Of a stretch of 64,000 nt of DNA, positions 1 through 11,700 are shown in pieces. Under the pieces are notes generated by a model that was given only the letters and a program-made list of their open reading frames with translations, was not told the DNA's origin and did not search any database. This DNA is from Limnomonas spitsbergensis (lineage: Eukaryota; Chlorophyta; Chlorophyceae; Chlamydomonadales): contig JAYJMM010000100.1 of assembly GCA_037349105.1 (NCBI GenBank), positions 3,435,001-3,499,000 on the forward strand, given 5' to 3'. How positions within the stretch are numbered: position 1 is the first letter of the stretch; every line of letters begins with the position of its first letter. Made by a program: the position numbers and the translations under genes.

Positions 1-147
1 CACTGCAAGCCTAGCACCACCAGAAGAAGCATTAGGGTAAGCATCAGTGAAAGCATCGGGGGATCACGGCTTGAGGGGAGCAATAGGAGTATCGCGGCAG
101 CAGGGTCCAAAGTGCAAGCTGTGGGGTGGTACCCCAACTTCAGATGA

Positions 148-206
148 ATGCCGGGGTTGGGGGGGGGGGGGTGTGGGGGGGGGGAGGGGGGGGGGGGGGG
201 GGCAGC
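148..206. repeat. G-rich homopolymer tract
   Basis: Nearly uninterrupted G runs broken by single T, A or C bases. Read through, it gives only polyglycine or polyproline frames, so it is treated as low-complexity DNA. Runs this long are also prone to sequencing length errors. Confidence 0.8.
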
Positions 207-379
207 ACTAAAAGCCTTGCGCCACTTTGAACCCTGCTGCCGCGATTATACTGGTACCTTCCACCTGAACATTTGTGTCCAAAGGACCATGTGTGTCCAC
301 CTAGAATACCCTGTTCTCCATATTGCCGACGGAGTGCCCCAGGGTAGCCAACCCTTTCCCCAGCCCTTAACCCACCGCA

Positions 380-660
380 TCTGCCCATACCATCAGATCC
401 CTTGGCTCTCCCGTCCCCTCCCCATGGGGTCCGTCCCCATGGGCTCCCTGACCTCCTTGAGCTTTCCCGGTCCCTCCTCATGGGGCCCGTGAGCTCCCTC
501 AGCTCCCTCAGCTCCTTCAGATCCCTTGGCTCTCCCGTCCCCTCTCCATCATGCCCCTTCATTCAGTCAGCCCCCTGAGCTCTCTCATGCCCTCCTGATG
601 GGGCCCCTCAGCTCCCCTCCCTCTCCCGTCCCGTCCCTCATTGGGTCTCTCAGGTATAGA
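380..660. repeat. CT-rich imperfect repeat region
   Basis: Imperfect reiterations of a pyrimidine-rich phrase of the type CCCTCAGCTCC, together with duplicated longer blocks around GATCCCTTGGCTCTCCCGTC (near 396 and 518). No splice sites or convincing codon structure were seen in it. Confidence 0.5.
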
Positions 661-739
661 ATCTGCCCTGGAAAAGACAAGCCACCCTGCTGCTGGAGTG
701 GATGGGCGTGGGGCCTATGAAGAGTCAAGAAATAGTGCA

Positions 740-906
740 TTGCCGTACAAAAAAACGGGAAGAGCCGCGCCCAAGCCCGAGCGCTATCTCGGCAACGGCT
801 GGCGTGGTCAGTTCCGACAGCGCGCGCTGTGGGTGCTGGAGGAGGGGAACTTGGGCCTGCCACGCGGCGACCCGTTACACGCAGCTGCTCGCTCCCGGAT
901 CAACAG
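740..906 (+). CDS. possible exon ending at a duplicated donor site
   Basis: Open frames run up to a good donor context (ATCAACAG followed by GTGGGA near 906). The reason to suspect an exon is that this exon-end-plus-donor segment is reiterated downstream, as seen at proven exons elsewhere in the window. One frame leaves phase 1, which would fit the first recognised exon of the downstream OPR-like gene, but the predicted peptide has no recognisable similarity. No acceptor could be fixed. Confidence 0.2.
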
Positions 907-1200
907 GTGGGAGCTAGTGACTGAATTCAGGGGTATAGGGCTTAACCCCAAACCCACAATGATAAAACCTTGGCCCTAAACCCAGATCAACAGGGAGGGG
1001 CTAGTGACTGAGTTCCAGGGTCTAGGGATAAACCTAGAACCCAAATATGTACAACCCTGAAAAGCGGCTCGACAGGTGTGCGCTAGTGAATCAGTGAAGG
1101 GATTTAGGGCTCAACCCATAACCTAAACCCTAAACCCAAAAATCTAGATCCCTAACACTCATAACCGGATAAATAGGTCAGCGCTTATGTGACTAAGCTT
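890..1200 (+). repeat. four degenerate copies of a donor-like segment
   Basis: The phrase GATCAACAGGTGGGAGCTAG near 895 recurs in decayed form near 985, 1066 and 1163, each time followed by a version of GTGACTGA and by CCCTAAACCC-type spacer. The copies are about 90 bases apart. The spacer resembles plant-type telomere sequence but is far too irregular to be a telomere. Confidence 0.55.
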
Positions 1201-1534
1201 CTCACATGTGTAATGACAACGACCATTTTCTCATCAGGTCTTCACGGTGTCCAATGTTTTTGAACCCCCTCTCCTATGTAAGTATTTTTATATTCAGGAA
1301 TGGTGGCCGCAGGTATAGACACGAGTTTTGTTAGCATGGAATGAACTTGCTTGCCTGTGGCACAGATGCAGCGCAGAGACAGCGCATTTTGTTGCCGTCA
1401 CTTTCAATTATTCCTCTTGGTCCGATGCTGGTGGGATATATCAGATAGATGTCAGAATGCACTTTCAGCATTGGGGGCAAGGAAAGAAAAGGGGGAGCTT
1501 TCCACACAAGACATTGAAAATTCAAATTCAATGC

Positions 1535-1965
1535 CAACCTGAATCAGGTGGCAGGTGGAAACGTTTTATCTTTGCCCTCATAGCAATATTCGGATGTTCA
1601 AACTCCTACCGGTATGTGTAGGCTCGCATCAGGTAGCTGGTGATGCGTTCTCTCTCTCGCTTTGAAGGATAGTAAAACATGAAATCAGTTGTTCAAACAT
1701 CGGCAGGTGGCTGGCAATGCATTATCGCGCTCCCTTACACGAGCATTCAAATGTCATATTTCCAACTGCTGGCTAATCATTCCACCCGCTCTCCCTCAAA
1801 TTTTCAAACTTCGAACTGGTGGCTGGTCATGCAATCTCGCCCTTCCACGCAAGTTACAACTTGTAACAGGCGGCTGGCTGATCATGCAACTCCTTCAAAA
1901 TCCCTGCTCAAACCCACAACAGGTGGCTGATCATGCATGCTCGCGCACCAGCTTCCACGTGGAGG
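1535..1965 (+). repeat. degenerate ~55-60 bp tandem repeat
   Basis: About seven imperfect units share a core like CAGGTGGCTGGTCATGCA followed by CTCGC and a pyrimidine-rich stretch, then TTCAAAC. Units sit near 1543, 1627, 1703, 1762, 1816, 1866 and 1918. The core contains CAG|GTGGCT, a donor-like word, so it may be another decayed splice-junction array, but no adjoining exon was recognised. Confidence 0.6.
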
Positions 1966-2722
1966 GACGTGTGCAAAGCGGTGGCAGACTTTGGGCCGTA
2001 CCTAGACCCAATCTCAGGTGGGGGGAGGGCAGCAAGGAGTGAAATGGAAAGAAATGTTCCTGGAGGCGTAGATTAAAACAGCCACCCGATGGGCTGTAAC
2101 ACTGGCACAGGGCCGATAAGGCAGGGCGGGGCGGACGGATGTTTCCCAAGGGCTGAAATGCCGTGCACGGTGTAAGGACGCCTCACTTTGGATCTGCAGA
2201 TGAAAGGAAATCCGTGAGTGAAAGGGTTGAGTTACTGGCACCTGTGTGTGCGAGATGGTGACGCCTGCCCCTCCTCAGCCTCACTGTCCTGTCTTCATTC
2301 CTCAGCATTTCCTGAGGGGTCCCCCCTGCCCCCCTGGCTTGAGGCTGGGCACCATTGGGTACTGCGCGCTTGCAGCAGGGCCTCTCGGCCGCCCCCCTGG
2401 TGTCTAGTGGGTCACCCCCAATGAGCCATTTGTCAGGCGCTGGATTGAGCAGTGGCCCCTGACTGGATCCAGCAGTGGCCCATTTCTTAGGATTCCCAGC
2501 TGAATATGAATCCCATGTGTGCCACATGCCTGCTGGGGGCATCTTACGCTGGATATGCAGGATGGGGATGATGCAGGATGCAGGATGGGGCATGGGGGGA
2601 TGCAGATGAGGGGGGAGGGGTGTGCAAAACGCATCACATGTGTTTGGTGGTGCGGTAATGCTCCTTTGAGCCTGGCCGATCCGTCTGTCAATCTCACTTT
2701 GTGTCATTCCTCTCTGATGCAG

Positions 2723-5700
2723 TTGGCTGCATGCTTGGTGTGCTGGCGGTCAAGGCCCCGACGCCCGCATGGCTCCAGAGGGTCAAGCAGCGCCGCGAGA
2801 ATCTGACGGCAGGAGGGCGGCATGTGTCCCTGCCCTCCGGAAGCACTGCCCCTTGGCTGACGCCTCCAGTCACCGATGTGGGACGCAGTGCTGAGGCAGA
2901 TGCGGAGGTGCTGAAGCCAGCGCTGTCTCAGCTCTTGCGCATTGCCGCGGCGGAGATGGAGGAGTTCCAGCCCTGGGTGGGTGGCTTGAGGGGAGGAGGG
3001 GGTTTCGGGGGTGGCAGAGGAGTATTGGGGAGAGGGGGAGAGGGGGGTTGCAATGAGAGCTGTCTCAGCTGTTGCGTATTGCTGTTGCAGAGATTGAGGA
3101 GTTATAGCCCTGGTTGAGTGGCTTGAGGGGGGGAGGGGGCTCGGAGGGACGCTGATGGGGAGATTCTTAAGCAAGCGCTGTCGCAGCTCTTGTGCATCGC
3201 CGCTGCAGTGATGGCGCCCACGCAGGAGTGCCAGCCTGGATGAGAGGCTGGTCACAACTCAGGCGCAGCGTCGGTACTGCAGGAATCTCAGCCTGTGTTT
3301 ATGGCCATATGTGTGGGGTAAGGCCATAAGTGTGGGGTGAGGACCATAAGTGTGGGGTGAGGACCATAAGGTTGGGGTGGTGGCCTGGTCACCTGGAAGG
3401 CCTGAGGGCTTTAAGGACTTGTAACTCGAGGGCTACGAATGCTGAGTGTGGGACTGGCAGGTCAAAGGGCTCGTCATGTGTTATGAGGGCATGCAGATGT
3501 TGGGGTCCAAGAGTGTGGGCTGAGTGTGCTGAGGGGATGCAACGTAAATGTGCTTACCTCCTGTCCAGTAGCAGCGGGCTGTCTGTGTGCAATGGCTGTG
3601 CATGGCATACTACATCGTGCGGCATATTCATGGTCGACTAGCAACAGTGTTGTTTGATCGGCCTTTGATTGGGATGGATCAGTGCGCAACGGGGGCCAGG
3701 CAGGTGCAGGTGCTGAAGTCATTTGTTTATTGATCTCGGGTGTTGGTGCCGGAATCATTTTTATATTGACCCCCCGGATCACACTACCTGGCCCTCTGGC
3801 GAGAGAGTATTTAAGCGTTGGGCTGGCTGGATGCTTTGACGTTGCAATAATCACCCCCCTTGATCTGCTGGCCATTATCACCACCCTACATGGGCTTATT
3901 AGCTTTTTGAATGTTTTGACGTTAAAACGCACACCCCCTGATCTGCAAGCCACTGCCAACACCCTGCATGAGCTAGTTTGGATTTTTGATTGCCTGATGT
4001 TGAAACTACCACTACCTTGATCAATCCTTGACATGCAGGCCATTGCAGCCACCCTGCATGGGCTTGTTTAGCTCTTGAATGATTTTATATTAAAAAGACT
4101 CTAAAAGCATTTTTTTCCCGGGCCATACAAAGTATTTACAAATAGTCGATTTCCTTCTGTTGCCCTTCAGGCCATTGCCACCACCCTGCATGGGCTCAGC
4201 CTCCTGCTGCCCCAGGGTGCCCCACGCACCGATGCCGTGGACTTCATCGCGGCCTCCCTGCTTGGGCGACTGAGCAGGCTGGCCAAGGATGCCTCGCCTC
4301 GCTCGCTGGCTGTGGCGCTGTACTCCATGTCTCAGGTATGTGTAAGATTCAGGGAAATAAATAGCAGATGTAGTAGGGAAGGTGTGAACGTAGTGGGGAA
4401 GTAAGCATCGGGCTTGCTGGCTGTGGTGCTGTACTCCATGTGTCAGGCAGAGTCTGGGGACCCATCCTGGGTAAAGGGGTCAATGACCTTAGCTGACTCC
4501 TGGTATGTGACATTTTTCTTCCAAAATTTAAAACAATCCACGCGTAACCGAACCCTGACCACCTAGAGGGCGTTTGTGGCCTTTCTTACAGCCCCCCAGC
4601 AATATTTGTAGGCCCTGTTGCTTATTTTAGTTAAAACCTGCCTAGTTTAGGGTCAAGTTAAACCCTACAAAATACGAATCTCATGTCTTTGGGTGTGTCA
4701 TTTACAATTCAGCTTCATCATGACCTAGGGCCTGAGGGGGCCTGGTGCAACAAGCCCTGCCGCGAGGGCCACCAGTTGTAGGCCGGTTGTCCCGGCTTGG
4801 TACCCTTCTGCCCTGTGGTGGCTGCTAGACAGGCCCCCTCCCAAAGAAGGTCTGGTGCGCAGTTGCGCACTGGAAGTAACAAGGCTGGGGCCAAGAGGCC
4901 TTTCGGGGGGAGGGGCTGCCTGGTGGCAACCCGAAAGGCGTCTGGTGCGCTTTGAAATGAACACAAATAGGGCAAAGATGCCAAAAGGCAGCTGCTAATA
5001 TTAGCATCTGATGTGCAGCGAGTTGAACCCTCGCCCAACGCTTTTTCTGCACGCTAAATCTGGCACGCCCCCCCGACTCTCCCATCATCCCATGTGCGCT
5101 CAGCCTGCTCTTCCTTGGTCCCCTCCTCCTCTGTCGCAGCTGGGCTACCGGCCCAGGATGTTGCCCCCCAACCTGCTGCCCCTGCTGCTGGCGGCCATCC
5201 AGTACAGACTGGACACCTTCAGCGCGCAGGAACTGGTTTCGGTCCCCCTGGCTCTCATAAAGCTCGGCCTGTCGCCCTCGCCTCGGTGGATGAAGGTAGG
5301 CAGACAAGCCCGACTTGTCACCTTGATTCAAATGGAGGAGGCTAGGTCACAAAGTTCGTTGTATTCTTGTTGTGGGAAGCTGCACATGTCTGATCCCGGA
5401 TGGCCATCCATTGGTTTTCATATCCCGGTGTATTTTGTCTTCATTTCGGTATATTCATGAAGGGTGGCAGTCGGGAAACTATTTGTGTTGCTTTATCACC
5501 CAGAATCATGCAACCCCAGCCCCCAACCCCAGCCCCCTAACCCCAGCCCCCTAACCCCAGCCCCCTAACCCCAGCCCCCTAACCCCAGCCCCCTAACCCC
5601 AGCCCCCTAACCCCAGCCCCCAACCCCAGCCCCCTAACCCCAGCCCCCTAACCCCAGCCCCTTAAACCCAAGCCCCCTAAACCAAGCCCTCTAAACCAAG

Positions 5701-8700
5701 CCCCCTAAACCAAGCCCCCTAGCCAAAGCCCCCTAACCCAAGCCCCCTAACCAAAGCCCCCTAATCAAAGCCCCCTAACCCAAGCCCCCTAATCCAAGGC
5801 CCCTAAACCAAGCCCCCTAAACCAAGCTTCCTAAACCAAGCTTCCTAAACCCAAGCCCCCCTAACCCAAGCCCCCTAAACCAAGCCCCCTAACCCAAGCC
5901 CCCTAATCCAAGCCCCCTAAACCAAGCCCCCTAAACCAAGCCCCCTAACCCAAGCCCCCTAATCCAAGCCCCCTTAACCCCAGCCCCCTAACCCAAGCCC
6001 CCTAACCCAAGCCCCTTAACCCAAGCCCCCCAACCCAAGCCCCTTAACCCAAGCCCCCTAACCCAAGCCCCCTAACCCAAGCCCCCTAACCCAAGCCCCC
6101 TAATCCAAGCCCCCTAACCCAAGCCCCTAATCCAAGCCCCCTAAACCAAGCCCCCTAACCCAAGCCCCCTAACCAAAGCCCCCTAAACCAAGCCCCCTAA
6201 CCCAAGCCCCCTAATCCAAGCCCCCTTAACCCCAGCCCCCTAACCCAAGCCCCCTAACCCAAGCCCCTTAACCCAAGCCCCTTAACCCAAGCCCCTTAAC
6301 CCAAGCCCCCTAACCCAAGCCCCCTAACCCAAGCCCCCTAACCCAAGCCCCCTAACCCAAGCCCCTTAACCCAGCCCCCAAACCCTGCGCCCTGAACCCC
6401 AGCCCCCGAACCCCGTTCCCCCACACTCCGTCCCCCGAACCCAAGCCCCTAACCCTGCATGGCCTCGCCATCCCTAGTTGTTTGGTTCACAATTTCCCCT
6501 TGGCCTTCTTGTTCTGTTTTCAGTTGTCCTGTGTGTTGCCCCCTGTCTCTGGTTCTGTCTTCCGTGCTTGTTATCTTAACCCGTTTTCTCCAGCTGCTAG
6601 TATTGTTTTCCCCCCCGTGTTGCGTGTTTTAGGTTTTCGGTTCTTGTGGCTTGTTTCCCCCGTCTCGCTCTGCCTGGCCCTTTCGCAAAAGTCTGCGGGT
6701 GGTTGCGTCAAATTTGTAACAACAACCCTGCCCCCCTAACCCTCCCCCCCATGTCCTGAACCCATTGCAGAACTACACGTTGCATGTGGAAGGCCGCCTG
6801 CCTGAGATGACGCCGGCAGACCTCCTGTTGCTGCTGCGATTGGTGGTGCTGAGGTTCAAGATCAATGACCGCTTCCTGCCATCCAAGTAGGTTGACAGTG
6901 TGTGTTAGGGGGGGAGGCAAGAGCGCGCAACAAAGGATAAATGGGACAGATGGCAGAGTGGGATGGATGGGAGTAATGGAAAAAATGTTTTGGGGGTCTG
7001 CGGATTAGAGTGGTCTTCAATGTTTCCTTTGAAGTGTGTCCTCCTTAGGTGTAGCATTCTGAATGAAGCCTGTGCTGGTTAGTTTTAACCCTCTAACGTC
7101 CAACTTGTCTAACGCTGCGCTATTTTCATTTCACGATTCTTTGGAAGGTGGACCATCTGAGCAATCTCTTTCTATGTCAGTATTCCAAACGGTGATTGTT
7201 CACTGCTACCTGCTGCTGCTACCTACCTGCTATTCCCCATGCAGGGTGTACATGGACGCCCTTCTGTTGCGCTGTGCCGAGTCCTTACCGCTATTCCAGC
7301 CCTACCAGCTGGCTGGCATGGCGGTGGCCCTGGCCCACGTGGGCTTCTCCCCTGGTCCAGTATGGCTCACCAAACTCAAGGTAGAGTGCGTGGCAGTGTA
7401 TCATAAACCTGAACTTAGAACCCTGGCCCATGTGTGCTTCTCCCCTGGTTCAGTATGGCTCACCAAACTCAAGGTGGAGTGCATGGCAGTGTATCATAAA
7501 CCCTGAACCCTAAACCCACGTGGGATCCTCCCCTGGCCCAGTGTGGCTCACCAAGCTCAAGGCAGCATGCATCGCACTACGTCATAAACCCTACACCCTA
7601 AGACCTAAACCCGTACCCTCATAGGCTTCTCCCCCCGGGCCCAGTATGGCTCTTGACACTCAAGGTAGCATGCATGGCAGTGCAGCACGCAGTCAAAGCG
7701 TTCCTTGCGTGAACACTGCTGCATGAAATCGAACAGGTTTTGTGTTGGAGCGGTACTGGTAGGGAAGGGATCAGGGGGGTCAGGTTGAAGCGATTGCCTT
7801 GTTTGGGATCCAAGCGCTAGGACTGGGGCTAGGGTTCAGGTCCTGGGTTTGGTGAATGCATTTGCTGGACCTGTGCTTAGGGCTGGGTTCAGGCTTCGAT
7901 AAATCCATGGATTGTAACTTTGGCTGCCGAGGTGTTGATCCAGGCGCCCTGTTGAACGTCACAATGATTGTCACCATCTGGGAGACATGGCAGGGCGCAA
8001 GATTTTGACGCGAGGGTGGGATGGCTGGGTGTGAGAGACTCGCAAGATCCGTTGTTCCCAATGTCTCCCAATGCCAACCTTTGTCTACCGGGTTTAACCG
8101 GGTAAAACCCTTGACATTCGAACCTGCCTTCATCATCTGCTATGTGTGGTTCATACCCATGCTGCTGCTTGGTGTGTGTGCGTTGGTTAGTTGGCCGGAG
8201 GGGGGCACTGTTCTTCGCCCGCTGTCCTAGCGAATTTAGTGCCTGTTCCGGTTTACTGGCTTATGTCCCATGCATCAAATGTGATGCTCTGATTGACTGA
8301 TAACAATCCACAAAATCACAAAAAATTCACAGGGTTCAATGGGGTGAACCCAAAACCTTCAAAAGACCAAACCAGCCTTCTATAGGGACCAACCTGTCAA
8401 GCCAGCTGCACCCGTGGATGGTCACTGAGCTCCTGCCCGCCATGATTTTGTTCTAGTAATTTCGGCAATTAATCTCTCGTTGCTGAAATCCCTGGGAAGA
8501 GCGCCGTAGGCGCAGAAAGGTTCCACCCATCATCATTTTTGCCTTTTTCAGGATTTTTTTGTGCAGAGTGACTTGACTGGTAGGCAGAAATGTCCTCTGA
8601 TCTGAGTCTGGGTACGGGTAGGACCTGGTACCGATTAAAACGATCACTAACCCCTCCACCCCGCAGGCGCACTTGCTATCCCAGGCTCCTCTCAGCCGCA

Positions 8701-11700
8701 GCTTCACCTCCAAGGATGCCTCGCTGCTACTGGGGGGGCTGGCATCACTGCAGGCAAGTCATGAAGGGGGTTTCGCTACCTGCGGGGGGGGGGGGTGGCA
8801 TCACTGCAGGCAAGTCATGAAGGGGGTTTCGCTACCTGCGGGGGGGGGGGGGGCATCACTGCAGGCAAGTCATGAAGGGGGTTTCGCTACCTGCGGGGGG
8901 GGGGGGGGCATCACTGCAGGCAAGTCATGAAGGGGGTTTCGCTACCTGCGGGGGGGGGGGGTGGCATCACTGCAGGCAAGTCATGAAGGGGGTTTCGCTA
9001 CCTGCGGGGGGGGGGGGGGGCATCACTGCAGGCAAGTCATGAAGGGGGTTTCGCTACCTGCGGGGGGGGGGGGGTGGCATCACTGCAGGCAAGTCATGAA
9101 GGGGGTTTCGCTACCTGCGGGGGGGGGGGGGGCATCACTGCAGGCAAGTCATGAAGGGGGTTTCGCTACCTGCGGGGGGGGGGGGGTGGCATCACTGCAG
9201 GCAAGTCATGAAGGGGGTTTCGCTACCTGCGGGGGGGGGGGGGGGCATCACTGCAGGCAAGTCATGAAGGGGGTTTCGCTACCTGCGGGGGGGGGGGGGG
9301 CATCACTGCAGGCAAGTCATGAAGGGGGTTTCGCTACCTGCGGGGGGGGGGGGGGGCATCACTGCAGGCAAGTCATGAAGGGGGTTTCGCTACCTGCGGG
9401 GGGGGGGGGGGGCATCACTGCAGGCAAGTCATGAAGGGGGTTTCGCTACCTGCGGGGGGGGGGGGGGGGCATCACTGCAGGCAAGTCATGAAGGGGGTTT
9501 CGCTACCTGCGGGGGGGGGGGGGGCATCACTGCAGGCAAGTCATGAAGGGGGTTTCGCTACCTGCGGGGGGGGGGGGGGGCATCACTGCAGGCAAGTCAT
9601 GAAGGGGGTTTCGCTACCTGCGGGGGGGGGGGGGGCATCACTGCAGGCAAGTCATGAAGGGGGTTTCGCTACCTGCGGGGGGGGGGGGGGGCATCACTGC
9701 AGGCAAGTCATGAAGGGGGTTTCGCTACCTGCGGGGGGGGGGGGGGCATCACTGCAGGCAAGTCATGAAGGGGGTTTCGCTACCTGCGGGGGGGGGGGGG
9801 GGGCATCACTGCAGGCAAGTCATGAAGGGGGTTTCGCTACCTGCGGGGGGGGGGGGGGCATCACTGCAGGCAAGTCATGAAGGGGGTTTCGCTACCTGCG
9901 GGGGGGGGGGGGCATCACTGCAGGCAAGTCATGAAGGGGGTTTCGCTACCTGCGGGGGGGGGGGGGGCATCACTGCAGGCAAGTCATGAAGGGGGTTTCG
10001 CTACCTGCGGGGGGGGGGGGTGGCATCACTGCAGGCAAGTCATGAAGGGGGTTTCGCTACCTGCGGGGGGGGGGGGGTGGCATCACTGCAGGCAAGTCAT
10101 GAAGGGGGTTTCGCTACCTGCGGGGGGGGGGGGGGGGCATCACTGCAGGCAAGTCATGAAGGGGGTTTCGCTACCTGCGGGGGGGGGGGGTGGCATCACT
10201 GCAGGCAAGTCATGAAGGGGGTTTCGCTACCTGCGGGGGGGGGGGGGGTGGCATCACTGCAGGCAAGTCATGAAGGGGGTTTCGCTACCTGCGGGGGGGG
10301 GGGGGGGCATCACTGCAGGCAAGTCATGAAGGGGGTTTCGCTACCTGCGGGGGGGGGGGGGTGGCATCACTGCAGGCAAGTCATGAAGGGGGCTTTGATT
10401 TTTGGTTAATGCCCATCCTGATCCTCCTGCTGATATCCTGGGGGACATAATGCTGTTCTTCATGATGCTACCTGGGCCGACTGTCCAGTGCCGGGAGCCT
10501 GGTGGGGGAGGGTGTCGTCCCTGCGGGCAAATGAGAGGACGTTGATACCAGGGTGGACACCATCCGGCTGTTGGTCATCCTGGTCACCCTGATGCTCATC
10601 CTGGTCATTCTGATGCCCAGCCTCTGGCTGATGGCCCCGAAATGCTTCCCGTTTCCTCTTGAGGCTAAAAAAGCCTGCATCCTTGCCTCCCGAAGATTAC
10701 GAGGCTGCAGAGCCCCCCGATGCTTGAATGAATATATCCCCAGATTTGTTTCGACTACACTCGAGAGTCTGCAGCCTGACAAAGTTCTGACCACGTGTCA
10801 TGCACAGCCGGATAAGGCGGTGCCTCGGGCTACTTGAATCCTAGCAATGGATTGCATTATGATTTACCCCAAATAAGATAAGCCCCAAACTGCATTATGA
10901 AGCCTCAAACTGCATTATTAAGCCCCAAACTGCCCCTGGCTGATCCTCACCCGCCTGCCTGCTGACTGCCTCCCTTGCTCAGTGTCGCCCTGAAACCGTT
11001 GCCGAGCTCCTTCCGGTCCTCACGGAGGCGATGGTGGCAGGCCAGCACGCAGCGGGGGGGCGCACCGTGTCCCGCGCTGTGGGGGCCCTTACAGTGCTGG
11101 TGGGAAGGAGCGAGTGGGAGAAGCAGCGGAGACTGTCCAGCAGAGCGGCAAGAGCTCGGGCAGAGGGGGCGGTGCCAGCGGCGACTGAAGGGGTGCTGAA
11201 AAGTGTGAACAAGCCCGAAAGTGTGACGAGGCGGGACAGTGGGACGAGGCGGGAGAGTGTGGCGAGGCCGGAGAACGTGGTGTGGACAATGAGTGGGACA
11301 AGGCAGGAGTTGCGGCCGCTGCTGTTGCAGCTGGAGCCCTCCATCCTGCGCCTGGCGTCCAAGTGGGGAAGGTCAGTCACCATGCATACTCACCTTGCCG
11401 GGGGGGAGGTCAGTCACCATGTATGCACACCTTGCCGGGGGGGAGGTCAGTCACAATGGTTGCACACCTTGCCGGGGGGGAGGTCAGTCACAATGGTTGC
11501 ACACCTTGCCGGGGGGGAGGTCAGTCACAATGGTTGCACACCTTGTCGGGGGGGAGGTCAGTCACAATGGTTGCACACCTTGCCGGGGGGGAGGTCAGTC
11601 ACAATGGTTGCACACCTTGCCGGGGGGGAGGTCAGTCACAATGGTTGCACACCTTGCCGGGGGGGGGGTCAGTCACAATGGTTGCACACCTTGCCGGGGG

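Noticed and set aside
641..979. 112-codon plus-strand frame as a stand-alone gene
   Set aside because: No start context, domain or splice support beyond the possible donor near 906; kept only as a low-confidence exon.
5505..6440. Chromosome end (telomere)
   Set aside because: The unit is 14 bp, and in-phase exons of one gene lie on both sides.
8735..10395. Long open frames with Gly-rich and HHCRQ-type repeats
   Set aside because: They are translations of a minisatellite in several frames at once and lie in an intron between in-phase exons; not annotated as proteins.
8735..10395. CRISPR array
   Set aside because: Regular spacing, but there are no unique spacers; units are contiguous copies, and the genome is eukaryotic.
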